Positions 24,963-33,924 of a stretch of DNA of 33,924 nucleotides are shown here, in pieces. The stretch is from positions 1 through 33,924 of the forward strand of contig SLSW01000353.1 in the NCBI GenBank assembly GCA_007130245.1. Reading direction: 5' to 3'. The notes under the pieces are model-generated. The model saw only the letters and a list, made by a program, of their open reading frames with translations, was not told where the DNA came from and searched no databases. The position numbers and the translations under genes are program-made. The DNA is from Micromonosporaceae bacterium. Lineage in GTDB: Bacteria; Actinomycetota; Actinomycetes; Mycobacteriales; Micromonosporaceae. Each line of letters begins with the position of its first letter. Position 1 is the first letter of the stretch.

Positions 24963-27571
24963 GCGCCGCCCATCTCGCGCCGCACCAGGTCGGTGAGCGT
25001 GTCCTGCTCCCCCGGCGCCACCTCGAAGACCAGCTCGTCGTGCACCTGCAGCAGCATCCGCGAGCGCATCCCGGCGGCACGGATCGCCTCGTCGACCCGC
25101 AGCATCGCCACCTTGATGATGTCGGCGGCCGAGCCCTGGATCGGGGCATTGAGCGCCATGCGTTCGGCCATCTCCCGCCGCTGCCGGTTGTCGCTGTTCA
25201 GGTCCGGCAGCCACCGGCGCCGCCCCAGCAGGGTCTCGGTATACCCCTCCCGCCGGGCCGTGGCCACCACCTGCTGCAGGTAGTCGCGCACCGGCGCGAA
25301 GATGGCGAAGTATTCCTCCATCAGCTCCCGCGCCTCGGCCGGGGTGATCTGCAGCTGTTGGGACAACCCGTACGCACTCAGTCCGTACGCCAGGCCGAAG
25401 TTCATCGCCTTGATCTTGCGGCGTTGGTCCGGGGTGACCTCGTCGGCGGCGACCCCGAACACCGACGCGGCGGTGACCGCGTGGAAGTCCCGCCCGGCCC
25501 GGAACGCCTCCACCAGCGTGACGTCCTCCGACAGGTGCGCCATGATCCGCATCTCGATCTGGCTGTAGTCGGCGGTCAGCAGCGACTCGTACCCGTCGCC
25601 GACCACGAACGCCCGTCGGATCCGGCGGCCCTCCTCGGTGCGGATCGGGACGTTCTGCAGGTTCGGGTCGGTCGATGACAGCCGGCCGGTGGCCGCCACG
25701 GTCTGGAAGAAGGTGGTGTGGATGCGCCCGTCCGGGCTTACCGACTTCAGCAGGCCGTCCACCGTCGACTTCAGCCGGGCCACATCCCGGTGCCGCAGCA
25801 GGTGCGCCAGCACCGGGTGCCCGGTCTGGGCGTGCAGGCTCTGCAGTGACTCGGCGTCGGTGGTCCAGCCGGTCTTGATCCGCTTCGTCTTGGGCAGCCC
25901 CAGCTCGGTGAACAGGATCTCCTGCAGCTGCTTCGGCGACCCGAGGTTGAACTCGCGGCCCACCACCTCGTACGCGGACTGGGCCGCCGCCTTGACCTCG
26001 GCGGCGAACTGCGTCTCCAGCTCGGACAGGTAGCCGGTGTCGGCGGCGATGCCGGCGCGCTCCATGCGCGCCAGCACCCGCACCAGCGGCAGCTCCACCT
26101 CATGCAGCAGTCGCTGGCCGCCCTCGCCCAGCTCGTGGCTGAGCGCCTCGACCAGGTCCAGGGTGGCGCGGGCCCGCAGCATCAGCCCCCGCTCCATCTC
26201 CCCCTGCTCGCCCAGGCCCTCCAGCGCCAATTGGCCGTCCGGTGCCGCGTCCACCTTCAGCTCGCGGTGCAGGTAGCGCAGGGCCAGGTCCACCAGGTCG
26301 TAGGAGCGCTGGTCAGGACGGGCCAGATAGGCCGCCAGCGCGGTGTCGGCGGCCAGCCCCGCCAGCGTCCATCCGGCGGCCTCGAACGCCAGCAGCGCCG
26401 GCTTGGCATCGTGCAGCACCTTCGGCCGCTCCGGGTCGGCCAGCCACGCCGCCACCGCCGCGTCGTCGGTCTGATCAAGCCCTGCCGGGTCGAACCACGC
26501 CGCCGGCCCGTCCGCGGTGGCCACGGCCACGCCGGTCAGCGCGCCGGTGCCGCGACCGAACGTGCCCGACACCGCCACGCCGACCGGAGCCGGACCGGCC
26601 GCGTGCGCGTCCAGCCATCCCGCCACCTCGCCGGTGGCGAGCACCTGCCCGGACACATCGAAGCCGGCGTCGGCCTCCGGTTCCACCGCCTGCAGGTACG
26701 AGTAGAGGCGGTCGCGCAGGACCCGGAACTCCAGCGCGTCGAAGACCCGGTGGACGGCTTCCCGGTCCCAGCCGTGCCAGCGGGTGTCGGCCACACCGAT
26801 CGGCAGCGCGAGGTCGTCCACCAGCCGGTTGAGCTCGTGGTTGCGCAACACGTCGGCCAGGTGGGCGCGCAGGCTCTCGCCCGCCTTGCCCTTGATCTGG
26901 TCGGCGTGCTCGACGATGCCGTCCAGCGATCCGTACTGTGCCAGCCACTTGGCGGCCGTCTTCGGGCCGACGCCCGGCACGCCGGAGAGGTTGTCGCTGG
27001 TCTCCCCGACCAGCGCGGCCAGATCCCGGTAGCGCTCCGGATCCACGTGGTATTTCGCGGTCACCGCCTCCGGGTCCATCCGCGCCAGCTCGGACACGCC
27101 CCGGATCGCGTACAGCACCGTCACGCCGTCGCCGACGAGTTGGAACGCGTCACGGTCGCCGGTGCTGATCAGCACCTCCATGCCCTCGGTGCGCGCCTGA
27201 CGGGTGAGCGTGGCGATCACATCGTCGGCCTCGTACCCCGGCGCCTCCACCACCGGGATCCGCAGCGCCGCCAGCACCTCCTGCACCAGGCTGACCTGGC
27301 CGGAGAAATCCGGTGGACTCTCCGCGCGACCGGCCTTGTAGTCGGCGTACCGCTCGGTGCGGAACGACCGTCGTCCCACGTCGAACGCGACGGCCACGTG
27401 GGTCGGCGCGGTGTCCCGCAACACATTGATCAACATCGAGGTGAAACCGTAGACCGCGTTGGTCGGCTGCCCGGTCTAGGTGGAGAAGTTCTCCACCGGC
27501 AGCGCGAAAAATGCACGGTATGCCAGAGAATGTCCGTCTAGCAGGAGCAGGCGTGTGGTAGGTGCCGTCAC
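24893..27571 (-). pseudogene. polA: DNA polymerase I with in-frame amber TAG at codon 32 (27476-27478); open downstream ORF from ATG 27436
   Basis: Full reading frame 'VTAPTTRLLLLDGHSLAYRAFFALPVENFST*TGQPTNAVYGFTSMLINVLRDTAPTHVAVAFD...DVSVGVGRDWDSANH'. Pol A and 5'-nuclease motifs continue intact after the TAG, so functional status is uncertain. Confidence 0.85.
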
Positions 27572-27797
27572 GCCTGTCGACTCTAGTGCGGAGGTGCGAC
27601 AGCGTGCGCCCGCCATGACAGCCGACGACTGGATGGACGACTACCGTGTAATACGGACACGTTAGGTCACGACTTAGCAACATCCACGCAGCAACCGAGC
27701 GAATCTCTGGTATGCACTTCGACAGATCATTAAGTTGTCCGCATCCGGCAAGGTTGCCGGTGCAGTCCGCGCCCGCAACGTGAATAAGGAGATAGCA

Positions 27798-29063
27798 ATG
27801 ATCCGCCCTAACTTCGCATGGCGCAGCGTCGCCGTGCTGGGCGTCGCCGCGCTCGCCCTCGGCGCCTGCGCCGACAATGGCGAGGAAGACGTCGGCCCCG
27901 GCGACGAGGCCTTCGAGGACACGCTCAACGTCGGCGTGATCCTCCCGCAGAGTGGTCAGCTCGCATTCCTGGCAGGCCCCATGTTCGCCGGTCTCGACCT
28001 CGCCGAAGAGGAGATCAACGCCGGTGGTGGCGTCTGGGGCAACGACATCCAGCTGACCGTCGTGGACGAGGGCGACCCGGAAACGCCGGATGTCGCGGTG
28101 ACCAACGCCGGCACGCTGGTGCGCGAGAACGTCAACGCCGTGGTCGGCGCCGCCGCCAGCGGCATCACGGTCAACATCATCGAGATCTTCCGGGACGCGC
28201 AGATCCTTCAGGTGTCCCCGTCCAACACCGGTATTCCACTGGACGACCACCCGGCGCGTGACTACTACTTCCGTACCGCTCCATCGGACGTCATGCAGGG
28301 CACCGTGCTCGCCGAGGAGATCCTGGCCGACCGCCACGAGAGCGTCGTGATCATGGCCCGCCAGGACGCCTACGGTGAGGGTCTGGCCGCCCAGACCGCC
28401 GAGGTCTACGAGGCCGGCGGTGGCCAGGTGCTCGACACCGTCATCTACGACCCGGGTGCGGCCGACTTCTCGTCCGAGGTCGCCGGTATCCGCGAGGCCG
28501 ACCCGGATGCGGTCGTGCTGGTCTCGTTCGAGGAGGGTCTGCGGATCATGTCGACCCTCATCGAGCAGGGTGTGGGCGTCGCTGACGGCAAGCAGTGGTA
28601 TCTGGTCGACGGTAACCACGAGGAGTGGGGCGACCAGCTGCCGGAGGGCGCGCTGGACGGCGTGAAGGCCACCGCTCCCACCCCGGCCGACGAGCCTGAG
28701 GCGTTCTACGACCGGATGGACGAGGCCGCCGATGAGGAGCTGACCACCAGAATCTACGGTCCGGAGACCTACGACGCGCTGATGCTGATCGCTCTGGGTG
28801 CCATCGCGGCCAACACCGACAACCCGGATGAGATCCGTGCCGCCATGATCGAGGTCAGCCGCGGACCGGGCACCGAGTGCTCCGGCTTCCAGCAGTGCGC
28901 GGATCTGCTCAACGACGGCGAGGAGATCAACTACATGGGGGCCAGCGGGCCGGTCAACTGGAGCGACATCGGTGACACGGGCCAGTCCACCATCGGTATC
29001 TACCTCTACGACGCCGACAACCTCTACACGCTGGACCGCATCGAGGAAGCACAGATCGGGTAA
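27798..29063 (+). CDS. livK: Branched-chain amino-acid-type ABC transporter substrate-binding lipoprotein
   Basis: Lipobox 'LALGAC'; 'DTLNVGVILPQSGQLAFLAGPMFAGLDLAEEEINAGGGVWG'; strong SD AAGGAG. ATG at 27798. Confidence 0.9.
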   Translation: MIRPNFAWRSVAVLGVAALALGACADNGEEDVGPGDEAFEDTLNVGVILPQSGQLAFLAGPMFAGLDLAEEEINAGGGVWGNDIQLTVVDEGDPETPDVAVTNAGTLVRENVNAVVGAAASGITVNIIEIFRDAQILQVSPSNTGIPLDDHPARDYYFRTAPSDVMQGTVLAEEILADRHESVVIMARQDAYGEGLAAQTAEVYEAGGGQVLDTVIYDPGAADFSSEVAGIREADPDAVVLVSFEEGLRIMSTLIEQGVGVADGKQWYLVDGNHEEWGDQLPEGALDGVKATAPTPADEPEAFYDRMDEAADEELTTRIYGPETYDALMLIALGAIAANTDNPDEIRAAMIEVSRGPGTECSGFQQCADLLNDGEEINYMGASGPVNWSDIGDTGQSTIGIYLYDADNLYTLDRIEEAQIG

Positions 29064-29093
29064 CAGCCGAACGCCACCGCCACGGTGGCGGTG

Positions 29094-29124
29094 ATGGGGG
29101 CCGGCCGGACAGGCCGGCCCCCAT
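29094..29124. terminator. 13-bp perfect hairpin downstream of livK
   Basis: ATGGGGGCCGGCC (29094-29106) / GGCCGGCCCCCAT (29112-29124), 5-nt loop. Confidence 0.8.
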
Positions 29125-29138
29125 CCGTGTCCGCGTTG

Positions 29139-29197
29139 AGCCGGGCAGAGTCAGCTGGCCCGTCAGGGTTAAGCCGGGCAGAGTCAGCTGGCCCGTC
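29139..29197. repeat. 26-bp direct repeat AGCCGGGCAGAGTCAGCTGGCCCGTC, two copies, 33-bp period
   Basis: Copies at 29139-29164 and 29172-29197, identical. Confidence 0.9.
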
Positions 29198-29208
29198 GAG
29201 GCGTACGG

Positions 29209-30114
29209 TCAGGCGGCCTTCGCCAGGGTCCCCAGATAAAGCTCGATGACCTTCGGGTCCTCAATGAGATCGGCTCCGGTGCCGGTGTAGGCGTTCCGGC
29301 CCTGGTCGAGCACGTAGGCACGCTGCGAGATCTGCAGGCACCGGCGGGCGTTCTGCTCCACCATCACCACTGTCACACCGGCGGCGTTGACCTGTTTGGC
29401 CTGGAAGAAGACCTCGTCCTGCAGCACCGGCGACAACCCGGCCGACGGCTCGTCCAGCAGCAACACCGACGGCTCCATCATCAGCGCCCGACCCATCGCC
29501 ACCATCTGGCGCTCGCCACCGGACAGCGAACCCGCCCGCTGGCGACGGCGCGCGGCGAGCACCGGGAAGATGGCAGCGACGAAGTCCATCCGCTGCCGGA
29601 ACGTCTTCGGGCGCAGAAACGTGCCCATCTGCAGGTTCTCCTCGACGGTCAGCCGGGGGAACACGTTGTTGATCTGCGGCACGTAACCGATGCCGCGGGC
29701 CACCAACCGGTGGGTGGGCAGGTTCGTGATGTCCTCGCCGCGCAGGGTGACCCTGCCCGAGCGGATGCGGACCAGCCCGAAGATCGCCTTGACCAGCGTC
29801 GACTTGCCGGCACCGTTCGGGCCGATGATGCCCACCAGCTCGCTCTCACGCACGTAGAGATCGGTCCGGTTGAGAATGTTCACGCCGGGCACGTACCCCG
29901 CCACCACCTCGTCGGCCCGCAGCAGCGCTCCTTCGGCACCGGCCAGATGAGCAGTGCGGTCCACGGCCTCCACCCCGGCAGTGTCGTCGATCAACACCGC
30001 GGCCGGCGCCTCCGCCTGCGGTGGGGTGGTGGCGCCGTCCGCGGGTGGCGGGTCGGTAAGCTTCCCGGACACCGCCTGCTCGCGGGCGGGCAGCTTGTCA
30101 GTGCCGTCGCTCAT
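29209..30114 (-). CDS. livF: Branched-chain amino acid ABC transporter ATP-binding protein
   Basis: 'LVGIIGPNGAGKSTLVKAIFGLVRIRSGRVTLRGEDITNLPTHRLVARGIGYVPQINNVFPRLTVEENL', 'LSGGERQMVAMGRALMMEPSVLLLDEPSAGLSP'. Confidence 0.95.
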   Translation of the reverse strand: MSDGTDKLPAREQAVSGKLTDPPPADGATTPPQAEAPAAVLIDDTAGVEAVDRTAHLAGAEGALLRADEVVAGYVPGVNILNRTDLYVRESELVGIIGPNGAGKSTLVKAIFGLVRIRSGRVTLRGEDITNLPTHRLVARGIGYVPQINNVFPRLTVEENLQMGTFLRPKTFRQRMDFVAAIFPVLAARRRQRAGSLSGGERQMVAMGRALMMEPSVLLLDEPSAGLSPVLQDEVFFQAKQVNAAGVTVVMVEQNARRCLQISQRAYVLDQGRNAYTGTGADLIEDPKVIELYLGTLAKAA

Positions 30115-31052
30115 CGTTGCTCACTCTCACTGACCTGTGGCGGTGGCGTGTCTCCGGCCTCGACCTCCTGACCGGCGACGGTCTTGACCGCTCCGTCGTG
30201 GTGGGCGCCGAGGTACGCGTCGATGACCTTCGGGTCACCCATCACCTGGTCCGGCGAACCTTCGGAGATGATCTTCCCTTCACCCATCACGACGACCCAG
30301 TCGCTGATGTCGTGCACCATGTCCATGTCGTGTTCGACGAACAGCACCGTCATGCCGTCCTCGCGAAGCTGCTTGACGTGTGTCAGCAGCGACTGCTTCA
30401 ACGCCGGGTTCACGCCGGCCATCGGCTCGTCGAGCATCACCAGTTCCGGCTGGACCATCAACGCGCGCGCCATCTCCAGCAGCTTGCGCTGGCCACCGGA
30501 GAGGCTGCCGGCGAAGTCCTCCCGCTTGGTGTCGAGCTGGAAACGTGCCAGCAACTGGTCGGCCCGCTCCGTGATCTCCTGCTCCTGTCGCCGCCACAGC
30601 CACGGCACCAGCGAGCGCCAGAAGTTCTCACCCCGCTGGCCGACCGCACCCAGCCGCATGTTCTCGATCACCGGCAGGCGTGCCAGCGCTTTGGTGAGCT
30701 GGAAGGTGCGCACCATCCCCAGCCGGGCGACCTTGTACGAGCGAACCCCCTCCACCGGCCTGCCGTTGAACGCCCAGCTGCCGGAGTTGGGACTGTCGAA
30801 CCCGGTGAGCAGGTTGAACAGGGTGGTCTTGCCGGCACCGTTCGGACCGATGATGGCGGTGATCGCCCCGCGCTGGACCTCCAGGTGCCCCACGTCCACG
30901 GCGGTGAGGCCACCGAAACGCCGCACCACATTGTCAGCGACCAGGATCGGGTCCGGCTTGGCGGCACCCGCCTCCGGGGCGACGCTGCTGAACGCCTCGC
31001 GGGCGCGCTGGCGACCCGGTAGGTCGACAGTGGTCATATCCTCAGCGTACAT
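30111..31052 (-). CDS. livG: Branched-chain amino acid ABC transporter ATP-binding protein
   Basis: 'VVRRFGGLTAVDVGHLEVQRGAITAIIGPNGAGKTTLFNLLTGF', 'LSGGQRKLLEMARALMVQPELVMLDEPMAGVNP'. ATG at 31037 is an alternative start. Confidence 0.95.
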   Translation of the reverse strand: MYAEDMTTVDLPGRQRAREAFSSVAPEAGAAKPDPILVADNVVRRFGGLTAVDVGHLEVQRGAITAIIGPNGAGKTTLFNLLTGFDSPNSGSWAFNGRPVEGVRSYKVARLGMVRTFQLTKALARLPVIENMRLGAVGQRGENFWRSLVPWLWRRQEQEITERADQLLARFQLDTKREDFAGSLSGGQRKLLEMARALMVQPELVMLDEPMAGVNPALKQSLLTHVKQLREDGMTVLFVEHDMDMVHDISDWVVVMGEGKIISEGSPDQVMGDPKVIDAYLGAHHDGAVKTVAGQEVEAGDTPPPQVSESEQR

Positions 31053-32076
31053 CGAGTGAGATCTCCCTACGGTCGCCGAAAATGCCCTGCGGGCGGAAGA
31101 TCAACAGCGCGATGATGCCGGCACCGAGCAGCACGAACACAATCGGACCCACCTGGGTGGGGTCGAGCACACCCGGCGGGAGGATGCCCTGCACCGACAG
31201 CTGGCGCAGCGCCTGGGTCAGGAACTGGAACATGAACCAGAAGATCATCGCGCCCACGAGCGGGCCGAACACCCTGGCCGCGCCGCCGAGAATCACCATC
31301 GCGTACACGAAGAACGTGAACTGCGGGCTGTAGGTGTCCGGAATGACGGTGCCGGTGGTCAGCCCGGAGATGAACCCGGCCAGCGCACCGATCACGCCGC
31401 CGAGGATCAACGCCTGCAGCTTGTAGCTGAACACGTTCTTGCCGAGGCTGCGCACCGCGTCCTCGTCCTCCCGGATCGCCTTCAGCACCCGGCCCCACGG
31501 GCTGCGCATGGCCAGCCACACCACCAGCATAGTCAACCCGACCAGGATCCAGCCGACCACCATCACCCACAACTGCGTGCCGGTGTAGAAGAACGGTCCC
31601 CAGGAGAAGCGGGCCCCCCGGTCGAACCCGAACACCATCCCGTACTCGCGGAACACGTCGGCGAACCCGCTGCGCCCGTCCGAGCCGCCGGTCCACTCGC
31701 GCAGGGTCGACGAACGAAACACCCGGCGGATGATCTCCGCCGCCGAGATGGTCGCGATCGCCAGATAGTCCGCCCGTAGTCGCAGGGTCGGTACCCCGAG
31801 CAGCAACGCGAGAACGACCGCACCGATCAGACCGAGCAGGATGCCGAGCCAGAACACCGCGCCGGCCGCCAGGCCGGGGAACCACATCGGGGCGAAGGTC
31901 ACCACCATCAGGGCCAGGCCGTAGGCGCCCACCGCCACGAACGCCGCCTGGCCGAAGTTGAGCATGCCGGTGTAGCCGAAGTGCACGTTGAGACCGATCG
32001 CGGCCAGCGCGTACACCAGCAGGGTCGGGCCGAACATCTCGGTGACCGCCGCGTTGAAGATGCTGACGAAGTCCAT
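31042..32076 (-). CDS. livM: Branched-chain amino acid ABC transporter permease
   Basis: Multi-TM; 'GYTGMLNFGQAAFVAVGAYGLALMV', 'RLRADYLAIATISAAEIIRRVF', 'SPWGRVLKAIREDEDAVRSLGKNVFSYKLQALILGGVIGALAG'. Confidence 0.95.
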   Translation of the reverse strand: MDFVSIFNAAVTEMFGPTLLVYALAAIGLNVHFGYTGMLNFGQAAFVAVGAYGLALMVVTFAPMWFPGLAAGAVFWLGILLGLIGAVVLALLLGVPTLRLRADYLAIATISAAEIIRRVFRSSTLREWTGGSDGRSGFADVFREYGMVFGFDRGARFSWGPFFYTGTQLWVMVVGWILVGLTMLVVWLAMRSPWGRVLKAIREDEDAVRSLGKNVFSYKLQALILGGVIGALAGFISGLTTGTVIPDTYSPQFTFFVYAMVILGGAARVFGPLVGAMIFWFMFQFLTQALRQLSVQGILPPGVLDPTQVGPIVFVLLGAGIIALLIFRPQGIFGDRREISLDVR

Positions 32077-32092
32077 GACGTCTCCCTGGCCC

Positions 32093-33469
32093 TCAGCCGA
32101 CCCGCACCCGGCGACCCAGGATTCCCTGCGGTCTGACCAGCAACACCACGATCAACAACCCGAGCGCCGCGACGTACTTGAATTCGTCCGGGATCCACAG
32201 GGTGGAGACCTGGATGAACAACCCGACGATCAGTCCGCCGAGGATCGCGCCGAACGCCGTGCCCAGTCCCCCGACGATCACCGCGGCGAACAACAGCAGC
32301 AGCATCTGGAAGCCGGCGATGAAGCTCGCACCCTCCTGCATCGCCAGGAAGACACCGGCCAGGGCCGCGAGCCCGGTGCCGGTGGCCCACACCAGGCGGA
32401 TGATCCGGTCCACGTTGATGCCGGAGGCCGAGGCCAGCGACGGGTTGTCGGCGACCGCCCGCACCGCCTTGCCCAGGCGGGTGAACACCAGCGCAAACGC
32501 GACCGACAACAGCACCACGATGGCGATGCCGTCGACGATCAGGTTCCGCGGCACCACCAGCAGCGGCCCGATCTCGATCGGCACCTGCGAGGTGAAGTCG
32601 CGGTACACGATGCGACGGGAGCCGAAATAATACTGGTAGACGTTGCGCAGCAGCAGCGCCGCGCCGATCGAGATGATCATCATGGCGATGATGCCGGTGC
32701 CGCGCTTGCGTAACCAGCCCCAGAAGAACCGGTCCTGGGCGTAGCCGAACAGCACCCCGAGCGCCACGGCCGCGGGTGTGGCCACCAGCAACGGCAGCCC
32801 GAAGGCGTACGCCGGGACGTGGAAGAACACCGCCGCCAGTGCGCCGAACGAGACCAGCTCGCCGTGCGCGAAGTTCACCAGCCCCATGGTGCCGAACACC
32901 AGCGACAGGCCGAGCCCGGCCAGCGCGATGATCAGGCCGAGGTGGATACCGCTGTAGACGTGGCTGACGACCCGGTTCAGTCGCGTCGGGCCGGTGATGA
33001 TCTCCACCTCGCCCTCGGGATCCTCCGGGATGATCTCCTCGGGTGGCGGCTCACCGTCGCCAGGTGGCGGCTCTTCCTCATCCCCCAGGGCCTCGTCCGG
33101 CTGCTCGAGCACCTCGGTGCCGAGCGGGAACAGGATAGTGCTCGCCCGCCCGATCGGTACGTTCTGCTCGCGGACGTTGCCGCGCGAGGCCACCAGCCCT
33201 TCCGGCAGCGTGGCCTCGTCGAGCTCCACCCGGTAGAGGCCGGCACCGGGCAGAGGCAGGGACCACTCGCCATCGGCGTCGGACTCGGCCGAGCCGACCA
33301 GCTGATCCTCGGCGAAAACATTGATCACGGCACCCGCCACCGGCTCGCCGTCGTGGCTCAGCCGACCCTGGACCCCTTCGCCGTCGGCCCACGCCGGCGT
33401 GCTGGCGATGCCGAGCGCGACGATCACGCTGCCCACCAGCGCCGTCAGGAAGATCGCAGCTCTGCGCAA
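32093..33469 (-). CDS. livH: LivH-type ABC permease with N-terminal signal peptide, carboxypeptidase-regulatory-like domain and Pro/Glu-rich linker
   Basis: 'LRRAAIFLTALVGSVIVALGIASTPAWA' signal; 'VQGRLSHDGEPVAGAVINVFAEDQLVGSAESDADGEWSLPLPGAGLYRVEL'; linker 'EEEPPPGDGEPPPEEIIPEDPEGEVE'; then 'LGLIIALAGLGLSLVFGTMGLVNFAHGELVSFGALAAV'. TTG start at 33469 after GAGGAG is inferred. Confidence 0.85.
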   Translation of the reverse strand: MRRAAIFLTALVGSVIVALGIASTPAWADGEGVQGRLSHDGEPVAGAVINVFAEDQLVGSAESDADGEWSLPLPGAGLYRVELDEATLPEGLVASRGNVREQNVPIGRASTILFPLGTEVLEQPDEALGDEEEPPPGDGEPPPEEIIPEDPEGEVEIITGPTRLNRVVSHVYSGIHLGLIIALAGLGLSLVFGTMGLVNFAHGELVSFGALAAVFFHVPAYAFGLPLLVATPAAVALGVLFGYAQDRFFWGWLRKRGTGIIAMMIISIGAALLLRNVYQYYFGSRRIVYRDFTSQVPIEIGPLLVVPRNLIVDGIAIVVLLSVAFALVFTRLGKAVRAVADNPSLASASGINVDRIIRLVWATGTGLAALAGVFLAMQEGASFIAGFQMLLLLFAAVIVGGLGTAFGAILGGLIVGLFIQVSTLWIPDEFKYVAALGLLIVVLLVRPQGILGRRVRVG

Positions 33470-33639
33470 CGGTGCTCCTCGAATGGGGTCGGCGATGATC
33501 CGGCTGTCGTCAACGGCACCGGATCGGAAGATCCTAACGGCTGTGCCGGTCGGGCGGTATGGGGCACCCCGATCTGTTACCGGACGGTGGCCGACCGGAG
33601 GTCGCACGGGTCACGGGAGCACCAGCCCTCTCCCACGCG

Positions 33640-33924
33640 TCAGCCCTCGTCGGATCCGCTGGTCTCGGCGATGATCCGCTCGGCGACCTCGCGCATGCCC
33701 AGGCGGTGGTCCATGGCGGTGCGCTGGATCCACTTGAAGGCCTGCGGCTCGGTCATGCCGTACGTGGTCATCAGGGCTCCCTTGGCCCGCTCCACGCTCT
33801 TGCGGGTCTCCAGCCGCTCGGTCAGTCCGGCGACCTCCGCCTCCAGGGCGGACACCTCGGCGAAGCGGGACATCGCGATCTCAATTGCCGGCACCAGGTC
33901 GGTCTTCTGGAACGGCTTGACCAG
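33640..33924 (-). CDS. ANTAR-domain response regulator (AmiR/NasT-like), C-terminal portion; continues past window end
   Basis: Frame open to the window end: 'LVKPFQKTDLVPAIEIAMSRFAEVSALEAEVAGLTERLETRKSVERAKGALMTTYGMTEPQAFKWIQRTAMDHRLGMREVAERII'. Confidence 0.85.
   Translation of the reverse strand: MVKPFQKTDLVPAIEIAMSRFAEVSALEAEVAGLTERLETRKSVERAKGALMTTYGMTEPQAFKWIQRTAMDHRLGMREVAERIIAETSGSDEG

Noticed and set aside
26102-27541. 479-aa + strand ORF antisense to polA
   Set aside because: High-GC shadow ORF; the opposite strand clearly encodes DNA polymerase I and the translation is Arg/Gln/His-rich without recognisable motifs.
27150-28619. 489-aa minus ORF spanning the polA start and livK
   Set aside because: Overlaps livK in antisense and polA out of frame; no family motifs.

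Overview
High-GC actinobacterial chromosomal segment, probably Micromonosporaceae-like (judged only from gene content and protein flavour). Housekeeping genes are uvrB, coaE-grpB, rpsA, polA and livKFGMH. An accessory lanthipeptide locus lies at about 2.55-10.2 kb. It has four short precursor ORFs absent from the supplied ORF track (P1 4201-4338, P2 4542-4685, P3 4787-4921, P4 9764-9889, all minus strand). They share the leader [MV]E[LMF]EL[ED]ALELLxEE, and their Cys-rich cores follow C-x3-[ST]-C. Next to them are a lyase/kinase/cyclase synthetase with an intact Zn-site cyclase (class IV LanL-like), an S9 prolyl-oligopeptidase-type peptidase and a BBE-type FAD oxidoreductase. The main finding is a shared promoter architecture: GTCCAGT-like heptads repeated every 11 bp, then exactly 9 nt, then TAnnnT. 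It occurs upstream of the FAD oxidoreductase, the synthetase and P4, which suggests one regulon and a possible oxidative tailoring step. Other notable observations: an in-frame amber codon at codon 32 of polA; a GNAT gene with an internal deletion/frameshift; a LivH permease fused to a signal peptide plus beta-sandwich-like domain; an arsR/arsM pair with a clear operator palindrome; and a large AfsR-type SARP whose 3' end overlaps the polA 3' end. All calls come from reading the sequence; no database search was run.
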